Assembly (NCBI RefSeq): GCF_000003605.2
Contig: NW_003155248.1
Location: 89,592 to 121,341 of the forward strand
Reading direction: 5' to 3'
DNA from: Saccoglossus kowalevskii
Lineage: Eukaryota; Hemichordata; Enteropneusta; Harrimaniidae
Length of the DNA: 31,750 bases
Positions 10,501-22,500 of the stretch are shown piece after piece. Below the pieces are notes generated by a model. The model did no database searches. It was given only the letters and a program-made list of their open reading frames with translations, and was not told where the DNA came from. Every line of letters starts with the position of its first letter. Position 1 is the stretch's first letter. The position numbers were made by a program, and so were the translations under genes.

Positions 10501-13500
10501 ATATAAAATATGTCCAGCAGCATATGGCAGTATAGCCTCGAGTGAATGTAGATGAAGATTTCAGTTCCCTGTCCACTCTGCTTTGACGAACTGATGAAGA
10601 CGATCTATAATGTATATACACTGTTACTAAAGACTTGATGTTGTATAAATGGACAGTTCATTATTTTTGTCATTGGTCTTGTGCTTTACTTTGTCAAATA
10701 CACTTTCTGAACAGACATCATCCACAGTAATCACACCATTGGGTTCACTATGTACTTTCTGTACTGTAACATGTAATGGATTACATACATATACTACAAG
10801 CTACCATCAATTGGGAATTAATTACATACAATGATACATGCATATTTGTTGTAAATACAAAGCTATACTGTTCTATATTCTGGACATCATGTTCATCAGG
10901 GAGACGTACACCAAACGTGTCTGCTGTGACTATTGTATTCAGGGAAACATCGAAAATGTCCTCTAGTTGCTGATTCAACTGTTTTGCCAATGAGTACATG
11001 CCCTATGGTATTAAAAGCATACACCAAGAACGAAACTTCGGCCTTATTAAAATTGCACAACATTCAAAAATAAATATGGAGCGCCAAAATGTGCTTTAGA
11101 ATTTTGAAGAATTCGACGATTAGGAAGGGCATGCAACCTAACCTTTGATTAGGAATTATCTTATTCATTTGCATATCCGTTGTAGACAATACAAAATTTA
11201 TTCCAAAGTAAATGAGTTATCTTCTGTTCATATGTCATAAAAATTATAAAAAGCAACCAATATACAATTATGATCAGAACCAATATAAAATAGTCAACAA
11301 CATTTGTAATTGACCTCTTGTAATTGACCTCAGTTATTTATCAAAGGACATCCACGAGATATGTTAAATAATACAATGGAATTTTACTTTGAAAACGCAT
11401 CAGGACAATTATTTAAAACCCTGTTCATCTCTCCGTTAATACTATTTTAGATATATCGTGCAAAGTGCATGTTAGCCCATTTTTAATTATTGTAAATAAG
11501 CCTTTTCCCCACTCATATTTTTGATATGTTGTTCTGTGATGAGTTTATTGTTAGACTGACTGAACTGCAAGTCAATACAGTAAGATATATACAAATACTG
11601 TATCAATCTCAATATGAAGTTGTAATAAATTACATGTATAATTCTATTTATCTCGGAAATTATAACTTCAATCAAAGGCATACATTTATGCCTGTGAAAT
11701 GAGGACTGGGTAGATATGTGCTGGTGATGTATGTCATGGAACTATGGTTAACATTGTGTGAACAATTGGGGAACGATCAACAATTTATAGATAGTCAGTG
11801 TCATAGAGATATTAATTTCAATGAGATAATAATAAACAAAAACAAATTATCCCTGCATCCATTTCTATAGTCAGTGGCCAAGGATTCGAAGGTGAGAAAA
11901 GGAAAGCAGTCTTATAATGATTGCCCTAGCAAGTAGTTATTGGCTGAAATGTTCATATTGTTTGCGGAGAGCATGCGTCTAAACCAAAGTAGGGGAATAC
12001 TTATCTACCTATTTCTCTGTTCCAGATTGCTCGTCAGGCTATCAGCTCTGCAAAAACTTTACCAAGTGTGTTCCTTACACTGGTGTCTGCAATGGCACCA
12101 CTGAGTGCTTTGACAAAAGTGACGAATTTGATTGTGGTGAGTAAAAAACGAATAACAAGGTTGTATGTGCTTAATGAGCTGAAGAAATAAAATTGTTTCT
12201 GTAACTTGCGCCGAAGTAGTTCAAGGCAAAACAAATGTAAGGCGTAGCCGTGTTCGTCATGGTAATAGAAGGTTTTAAGAACACTTGAAACAAAACTGTT
12301 CCATTTCCCGTTTTTCTGTATTCAACATTAATTTCCGGTAAATTGAACATGGCTTTTTTTTCGAAAGTGCATTATTTTTGTTTTTTAGGGGTGCTTTTCA
12401 ATAAAATAATTAAAAATGAAAATGTCAAACGCTTTAAAAGATGCTGGACTTTTTCATGTGACTTGCCTTCTTTGATTTAGTTCCACAAGTGTGCAGTTGG
12501 GTAATTAACTGTGCATAACCTCCCTATTTGTGAATAACAAAAGTGTGACATATGATAACCCTTCGATATTCAAATAAACATTATCATATAATACTATGTA
12601 ACGAATCAAAATAGTACTTGCTTTCCAAAGTTTGGTCAAAGATCCATGATTATACAATTCATATCTTACAATTTTGCCAGAGTATGTTTGCAGTGTAACG
12701 GTAACCAATTCTTCCGAGCAAAACAAATGTCATTGCTATGCCCCTGTATTGTGAGTGTATACACACCATTTAGATTTTTAGAGAGTGATTTTCACAAGTA
12801 ATTTATTAATCATCAATAACCTCATTGCCATTCAATTCATTCAATTAGAAAACAAAACAGTATAAACTATTTTGTACACTTTTTTTTAAAAAAAGCCGGA
12901 ATCGAAACAATTATATTATTATGTTTTGTACTGACATCCCAAATTTAGACATGATTGCATTGTATTCAGGGTGGCCATGTGAAGTGGGCCATTACTTCCA
13001 TGCAGCTGATGTCAGTTCCTGTCAGAAAAGTAGCGAGAGATTAGATACGAGATGTTGATCGTGTTGTTATGGTTGTGCGTTATGCACTCATTTGCATCAT
13101 TTTTAGGCATACTAATTACGTCTGATACCGCCCCTGTGGAAAAGTCTACTGAAATCACAATGTTAAAATATCAGCAATTTTATTCCCTTCAGGTTGTGGG
13201 GGAAGTGTGTATATCACCTATGGTCAGGTGTATGCTGTGACATCGCCAGGATACCCCAGTAAATATGGTAACAATGACTACTGTGTGTGGTACATTTCTT
13301 CCGATATTGGTACAAGTATAACCACTCATTTTGATTACTTTAATACGGAGATCGATTACGATTACATCAGCATTGGTCATGGAACAAACGTGTCTGACAC
13401 GTCAACACGTGTTATATACCATTCAGGAGACACATATCCAGACGACTGGAAATCACCTGCAAATCACGTATGGGTCAAATGGGATTCCGATTACTCTATC

Positions 13501-16500
13501 ACCACAGTTGGTTGGTTATTAATTCTAAGTGCCAGCGAAGGTTAGTTAATTACCAGTGAACAATTCACATTTCACTTCTCCACAAAGTGGAAACCTAGCT
13601 AAGAAATACATGATGTGCAGAAGGTTGTCACTGTCATCACAATTTCTTAGATTTAACACTTGGCGGCGTTATCATGTCTAAATAGCTGACATTATTCGGC
13701 GCATGATGTCATACATTGAGGATGTGTTCGACCGACAATACGACATTATCCTATGTTACATATACTGGCATGGGGCAGTTGTATTTATCTAAGCTTGTAA
13801 TGTGAATGTCGCAGGATGTCTATTCCAGTCAATATTAGTGAAATTGTTTATGTAGTTAATCTTGAATGAAACAACTGAAATAACTGAATATTTTTTTTTT
13901 CCAAACAGAAAAAAGTGTACAGTTAGAGGTAACGGATTTTACTTCTGTCATCCGTCAGCATTTCTGCATGTTCAGTACATGTGTGAAATACTATGATGAT
14001 ATTACGAGGATACTGCAAAGTATGCACTAAGACAGTACAGTGGGAGTATCGACCGATGCGTAGCGGACGTCGATGCGAACGAGTACTTTCTGTTTTGCTC
14101 TCAGGAATACATATGGGAATGCTGAAATCTAAAACGTTTAAACAGATTTCGCGAGGCCCGGTCAATCCGTGGGGACAATGATGTTTTTTTTTATATAATA
14201 TTAGAGGACGCTTACGTGCGTAATCGTTCCATAATTGGAATTGGCGTTTCCTAATATGGTAGGATTAAAATACTCAGTGCATTACCGCACAATTACGGCA
14301 CGCTGTAACCTATGACGTAACGATGACAGATGTATAATAATCGTAATTAAATAGACACTACTTATCTCCTGTTCACTCACTATAATTGTTATATTTACAG
14401 ATACAGAAAATAGTCAATGCTGCAAATATAAATACAACGCTTGGTGAGCTAGAATATGATAACCAGGTATGCGATTTTTTTAGTAGGAAATAAACTGTGA
14501 ATATATTTGCATATATTTCAGCTCTAGCAGTGTAACTTATCATGGCTGTTTGTTTAAGAATATTTCAAGATCATGCTATCACGTCAATGCAATTTGTATA
14601 TTTTGATAGATAAAATTAACATCTGCTTTGAAGACGGCTGTGGAAATGTTGGTGTCATTTGCTGAACAAGCAAACGTATCAGACGAAGACCTTATGACTC
14701 TAGCAAAAGGTATACAAACAATCGTATTATATAAATTGCATATTGCTTGGAATTATTAAAACATTACTTTTGTTTCTTTTTTCAGATATCTTAGAGAAAA
14801 CTTTCATGGCACATGATAATTTGGTATTTTGGCACAAAAACTCCACTACCAAACAGGTACCTATTAGATAACTTGAACGCAATAGCCTACTTCACACTTA
14901 TATATACACATATCATTCATTAGTTCTTGTGCTGATAACATTTTTGGTATATTTGCTGTACAAATGGCCTAAAAAAATCAGCATCAGCAAAATAATAACT
15001 GTCATTGTTTATCACAGGATGAAACGATATTTAAAGACATTATTAGTATTAATGATATATTGACCAGAATGATTATGTCAATTATGGAACCAGGATATGG
15101 TAATATGACATTTACATCACGTGTTCACACCATGAGATTAGGCAGCTACACAATGAAGGATTTGCAAAATATAATCTCTATAGGTACAGGCACTTTTTCG
15201 ACAATACCGTTCCATGAGACGCTTGAAGAAGAAAGTGAATATATTGGCATCAGAGTAAGTTACAGTTGTATTTTATGTATATTATGAAATTGAATCAAAA
15301 CATTGGTTTGAGCTTGATCATTATGTTGCATAGGCAGCGTGAAAGGATGTTGGCTCTTCTTCGCTATGTATTTGCACAATACATGATTCATCATAATAAA
15401 TGACTTTACCAAAGTCAATTTAACGATCCACATTTTGATTTCACTTGAGTGTGACCATTAACCAGTGCTCTATTTAATAATATTACTGTGGCTCAACAAT
15501 TATTTTCCAGGTAGCTGAATACTCCATCAATCCATTTACATGGGATAAGTCTGCAGCAAATGTGAATTCTCCTGTCATATCATTGGATTTGTATCATCCA
15601 AACGGCTCTAACATCGTAGTATGGAATTTGACAAGGCATATCTCTATATCAATTAAACGAAATTATGTTGAAGTTGAAACGATAAGAGCAAGCCATGAAA
15701 AAAAGGTGTATCACATGTTATACAGGAGAGATGCTCTCAAGATATCTGTGAATATTAAAGACAACACCGAAACAGTTTCAATATATTTGGTACATTACAA
15801 CATGCACTCAGGAACAGCATATGATTTTACAGCGACAACTAACGTTACTAATGAATACCAGACTGCCACTGCAGATTTTTTCATACCTGAAAATACACTG
15901 AGCCAGGATGGAGTATATACAATTATACTTCAGGGAAGCATTAACTCAAGTTAGTGTTACTATAATTAGTGAACTTCATTTATTTATATTGTGTCCGTAC
16001 GAGTTGCTATTGTGTCCGTAGGGTTCAATAAGGTGAAGCCTGGTCGATATAGTAACACAAAACAAAACTTGGTCAGTGACAAATACAATGTAGTTTTTGA
16101 AGATCATTATTATATCACTCTTGGTGTTTAAGCATGTACTAACAATCACAACCTTTTGATTATATGGTCATAATCAATCCCAAATAAACAATTTAATTAC
16201 ATTGTACATTCACAGCTCTGAGTGCTAGGTTCCAGTATTCCATGGTCTTGTTTGCATCAAGTTGTTCATTCTGGGATGAAGAAAACGAATCATGGAAATC
16301 AAACGGATGCAGTGTAAGATTTCCACTCACATACGCGTACATTAGTAATGTCATATGTCGGTTTGTTACTCTGCAAGCTATATTTAACTATTCATTATAT
16401 TTTACCCGGCAGGTCAGCTCGATGTCATCAATAACTGAAACAACGTGTCTATGCTCTCATCTGACGAATTTTGCAACTATGGTCTATGTTCCTGTCAATG

Positions 16501-19500
16501 AAATTCACTTTGATACGGTTTTCATGAATTTTGCTACTCTTGACGAGAATGCAACAGTATTCAGTACCGTTGTGTTATTCATTGTTCTATATTTTATACT
16601 GCTTCATTATGCAAGAAAACAAGATAAGCAAGATATAATCAGAGTAAGTATACGGCTCTAAATATTTGGTACACAATATAATGTAGATATATTAAATTGT
16701 TATACATTACCAAAGTATATTACATGTTTCTTTACAGTGGAAACCATCGCCTCTGTTAGACAACAACCCCGAGGATAAGTATGTTTATGAACTTACAGTA
16801 TGTACTGGTCTACGATTGAATGCCTCTACCAGGTCAAATGTTTCATTTAATCTTTGTGGTGAAGAATCAAAAACCGGTGTTCGCAGATTAATTGACACTT
16901 GTAATAAGGTACAATTTATAATGTTTCCATTATGCTAATTGTTGATCATGAAAATGGTAATATTCTCTACTCGATATTTACAGATAATGGATAATGTATT
17001 TACAAATTCGTGGAAACAATAAACAAACCAGGAACATAATGTCAACGTTTTACGCTCCAAAATACCGGGAATTATTTCATTACACACTGAAGCGAAAATC
17101 ACCACATTAAACGTGTTGTTTAGAACACTATACGTACGTTTTGGCAATTGTAGATTACCGAGAAAACTTGTAGTTTTCATTACTATTTGTACTTTGATTA
17201 TTTTAAGTTTGACATGGTGACCACATTCTATTCAATTTTATACGCCGTTATGAAATTACACATCACATATATAAAAATACAGAAAATTCCAATATTTTAA
17301 TATGTTTATTATAGTATGTTTCATTGTGTTGAAACGTTGAACATACTAATTATAATGATTCTATAATTCTCAATGTTTTTTTTTTATCTATAGAAGTTCT
17401 TGACAGGTAGCGTCAATCGGTACAAACTCACATTACCGCAAAGTTTGGGAGAATTGTTATACCTGCGGATATGGCATGATTCATCTGGTCGTGGTAGTTA
17501 TGCATCGTGGTATTTAGAACGGGTGTACGTTACTGACATCCAAACAAACAAAACGTAAGGATTACTATCGCAGTTTATGTTAATTATTTATTCATATTGT
17601 ATTACATAATAGTAAATATATACTTCATGTATAATACATAATTTCTTTCATTCAGGTGTTGTTTTCCTTGTGGAAAATGGTTAGCTGTCGATAAAGATGA
17701 ATGCAATTTAGTTCAGTGTCTACCAGTTGCTGGCGAAGATAACCTGACTAAGTTTAGCACCAATTTTGAGTGGGAGTCTCGAAAAGGTCTGACCGATGAT
17801 CTCCTGTGGTTCTCTTTATTTATCCGTCCATTGTATAGTAATTTTTCACGGGTCCAGCGTCTATCGTGCTGTATGTCGGTGATATTTAGTGTCATGATGA
17901 CAAACGCAATGTTCTACAAAACACCAGCAGCAGAACAAAACCGGACCCAGTCTACAGTATCTGCAATGCTGAGCAAAATATACATTGGTACCATCAGCTC
18001 TCTCATTGCATTACCCGCCAACGTCGTTGTTGTGAGGATATTTCGTAAATGTGTTAGAAACTCCTCCGTACGATCCACACTTACTTCAACTAATGGCACC
18101 AAGAATGACAGGCCATTTCCGTGGTGGACTATCTACATCGCATGGGCTATTGTGGTCATCGTCATTCTCGTTTCTGCGTTTTTCATCATACTTTACAGCA
18201 TGGAATGGGGGCCAGTGAAGTCTGAGGATTGGTTGTTCTCATTTGTTACATCGTTTATTGAATCAACCTTTTTGATAGACCCATTGAAAGTAAGTACTTG
18301 GTGATATATGTACTATTCAATAGTATGTGACAAAGATTATCAATCTAAATCCCGCTACATTTTTAATTCAGATATCATCAAAGCACAACTGCTGAGCATA
18401 AACTAGAATGTTCACAGCATAGCTTTCACAATAATTATTTGATTAATTGATTGTTTCATTCATTTATTCTTTAGGTTTTTTTGGTAGCTATGCTGTATTC
18501 ATTATTGTGCAAGAAAACCAATTTTCAAGAAATAATAGCCTCGTCAGGTGAAATACCAAATGTAGTTGGGTTTGAGATGAAAAACGCCGAAGCGTGTAAG
18601 TCAATTTATATACATTATTTTCGCGACCCAGTGCCGTCAACATACATAACGATATTGACAAAAGATAAAGCACAAGAGTGAAACTAATTCGGATATTTGC
18701 TTTTCTTTACTTGATAGATAACCTGCATTCACATATACTTAATAAGAAAGAGATACAATCTATCAGATCTCGACGTCACAAAGAAAAGAAGATTGATCAT
18801 TTTGTGAAGAGCAACGCGTTTTACACTGTGTTTGTTCTGATACTGGTCCTTATAAGTAGGAACCACACACATCCACAGTTGTACTATTTATCAAAATCTG
18901 TTGACAACAGTCTGGCGAGCACACATCCGACGAAGGTTAGCAATTGGTGTTTGTTTTCCAACTTGTCATGATGGTTTGATTTGTAGACAAGTGGACAACA
19001 GTGCTGTATCATTCAGTCTGTCTTTCCGTATGTTCGTATGTCATGTAGTGTCATTAATGACATTTGTGGAAAACTGCTTAATCTTCGTGGACGTCATGAA
19101 GACAATTGTTATAGGGATTAAATGCATTAATATCAACATTTGTGCGTGTGAGCCATATCCAGGTGACATGCCTCTCACGTGACATACATTAATGTTATCA
19201 TTTTTAAAGAAACAATTACATGCGAACAATGGGTATTGCTAGGTTTATTGATCAAACAAATACATGCAATAACATCTACATTAATATGAGCCATCAAATT
19301 GTTCACAACCTAACCGATGATGTGTATAATTTGTTTTGCTTTTATATCCATTTAGGTTCAAGCTATTAATGACTTTTGGGAATGGTTTGAAAATGATGTT
19401 ACACAAATATTATACAATAATATTTTGACAGAAGACACCCAATACGGATTACATCATGGTACTATCATGAATGGAAACAAATACCTTTTTGGAGTGCCAA

Positions 19501-22500
19501 GAATTTGGCAATCCAGATACAAGATCGGTATGTACTGACATTATGTTTAGTTAGTTAAAAATAAAACGAAACAAATCGGTCGTGCCTGTGCTCCCGTGAT
19601 TTGTTAGTTTATTCAAATATACAAATTAGCTAACACTGTAAAACACTCTGGAATAGCTACATACCATTTTAACGAATTTGATTCAATGCATGAATTAACT
19701 AAATCTTAATTTAGCTTAAGTGCCAATAATTAACCGGTCACTGGTAGCATAGTGGTTGTCGCATCAGACTCATGATCGGTAGACCCAAGTTCAAATAATA
19801 CCTTAGGCTGAACATCAAAAGGTCGACCCCTACCCTGGGTGAGAGTGCCAAAGACTCAATGGGAAGGCTAATTCCACTGGCCGAGATTCATTCACTAACG
19901 AATGCGACTTTAGGGGAACCTTGGTTAAGGTCCGCAGGTGCTTGTGTTTGACCGAGCCTGGTTGACGCCAGGATAGCGCATTAAAAAATGCCATTTAACA
20001 GAGAGATGGCCACACAGCCCTGTCATGTACTCCCAAACATGAATATGACTTCTGTGGCAAAATGCACTATGTGTCAGTACTAGCACTTGTAATTTGCACA
20101 TACAAAAAAATGTCAGGAGAGACAACAATGTCCAGAACTGTCGCCTGGCACAAAACATATTTAAAAAAAAAAAAAAAAAAAAAAAAGTGCCAATAATTTT
20201 ACTGTACTAATTAACGACATCTTAATTTAGCGGAATTGTGAATTACCTTAAACAACATGCTAGTTANNNNNNNNNNNNNNNNNNNNNNNNNNNNNNNNNN
20301 NNNNNNNNNNNNNNNNNNNNNNNNNNNNNNNNNNNNNNNNNNNNNNNNNNNNNNNNNNNNNNNNNNNNNNNNNNNNNNNNNNNNNNNNNNNNNNNNNNNN
20401 NNNNNNNNNNNNNNNNNNNNNNNNNNNNNNNNNNNNNNNNNNNNNNNNNNNNNNNNNNNNNNNNNNNNNNNNNNNNNNNNNNNNNNNNNNNNNNNNNNNN
20501 NNNNNNNNNNNNNNNNNNNNNNNNNNNNNNNNNNNNNNNNNNNNNNNNNNNNNNNNNNNNNNNNNNNNNNNNNNNNNNNNNNNNNNNNNNNNNNNNNNNN
20601 NNNNNNNNNNNNNNNNNNNNNNNNNNNNNNNNNNNNNNNNNNNNNNNNNNNNNNNNNNNNNNNNNNNNNNNNNNNNNNNNNNNNNNNNNNNNNNNNNNNN
20701 NNNNNNNNNNNNNNNNNNNNNNNNNNNNNNNNNNNNNNNNNNNNNNNNNNNNNNNNNNNNNNNNNNNNNNNNNNNNNNNNNNNNNNNNNNNNNNNNNNNT
20801 GCTGACCATCAATGTACTGTAAATGAATTTTAACAGTTGTTTAAGTGCAGTGCAAATGAGCTGATTAAATAAATACAGTAATTATAGAAACATTTATTCA
20901 TAAGAAAATTTATGATAACACTACCATCGTATTTAGCCTAATGTACGTCTTTCGTTGCAAGCGCAAAATTTACATTCAGATTTGTGACATTATCTTCAAT
21001 TCTTAACTTTCAATAATATTTTTGGTGAAAATTGATATACTTTAGCGTTGATATTTTTGGTACAAACGTGACTTCAATTCTCGAAATTAGATGAATAGTT
21101 ATTCATTTGTTTAATTGGTAATAACAAAATTTTGAATTCTTAAAAACTGTTGATATCGAATATATAGATAACTTAGCCGACCCTCTCTCAATATGTTACG
21201 CTCTATCTTTTTTAAAATTTTAGTGAAATGCTGTATTAACTTCAGTAACCTAGAAATGTGCAGCACTAACAACAGAGTTATAACTGACACATGGAACTGA
21301 AACAATTGCTCATGCATTATATATGCTACTTTTACGTAAATCAAACATACACAAATATATGTATGTATATGCATAGCAACGTAAGGTAAAAAACAAATTA
21401 TGACTGTTAGTTCAAAATATAGGGCAAAAACATTCAAAGGATACATATTTCATATTTTCAGATGATTGTTATGTGGAACATGAAAAACGTTGCAAAGGGT
21501 TAGAGATTACTGAATCCTATGCAAGAAAGTGGCTCACTGTGCCATCGGGGCAAACTACTTCAGAGTCTTCTTGGACTTACACCGTTGACAATTCACTCAA
21601 GATATCAAAGTATGGTAACGGTGGTTATGTTGCATATCTTGGAAATACGCTGAATGAATCTGTTGCATATACTAACAATCTTTCAGCTGACATATGGCTA
21701 GATGATGACACACGGGCAATAGGTTTGGAGTTCATGCAGTACAATCCAGCTTATTCAATGTATATTGTGGTAGCCTGTGTTTTTGAGTATAATGTAGTTG
21801 GGGTATTTGAATATACTCATGACATCACACTGGTTCCGCATATGAACATATTAAATGCAAAGAAACTCTCGCTATCACACTTGTTGTACTGGATAATAAT
21901 GATCGGTTTCACATTACATATCGTATACTCCAATCTGAAAAGCATGCATCGATTGAAACGGCAATATTACAGAAACTTCTGGAAGTTGTTAGAGCTGAGT
22001 TTGATCCTGGCATCTTTTATTGTAATTGGATTGATGGCTGCATGTGAGACGATAAACAAGAGTATTACATCAATGAGTCATGTAGGTAGGTATATACTAA
22101 TATGTTCAGTTCGACGATATTTTGAAAAAAAGCTGAGATGATTTAAGGATTGGGTATTAAATCAACCTTAGATTCAAATTGATGCCAGAAATGGGTTTTC
22201 CCCTCCCGTCATCATGTCTACAGTTTCCCTGACCAATGAAACCCTGGTATGTAGAACTTTGGTAGCAGGCTCGGGTGAGAATATCACTTTGGAGGGGGCA
22301 TATACAGCACTCTAGCTATTAATGAGTTTTCAGAATACATTTGCATCTAAGGCTATGTTAAGTCTATGAGTCTTTTAGGCTCATACTGCATCATAGTATG
22401 CACGAGTTATTCCAACTAGGCTTGCATATAATATACATATAATGCATATGCATTTATATAATCCGTGATTTGATTTTTTTCAGATACATTTATTGCTGTC

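Noticed and set aside
13052-13240. Signal-peptide-like frame (MLIVLLWLCVMHSFASF) just before the CUB exon
   Set aside because: It runs into the CUB exon in the wrong frame and has no donor that would join it in phase; the true CUB frame is unambiguous.
13993-14181. Open frame with many arginines after the microexon donor
   Set aside because: Its frame does not join to exon 5 and reading through 13929 reaches a stop; treated as intron.
20238-20822. Open frames of 182-194 codons on both strands
   Set aside because: They consist almost wholly of N from the assembly gap and carry no sequence information.
21111-21446. 111-residue hydrophobic minus-strand frame upstream of exon 18
   Set aside because: AT-rich chance frame within an intron; no family similarity.
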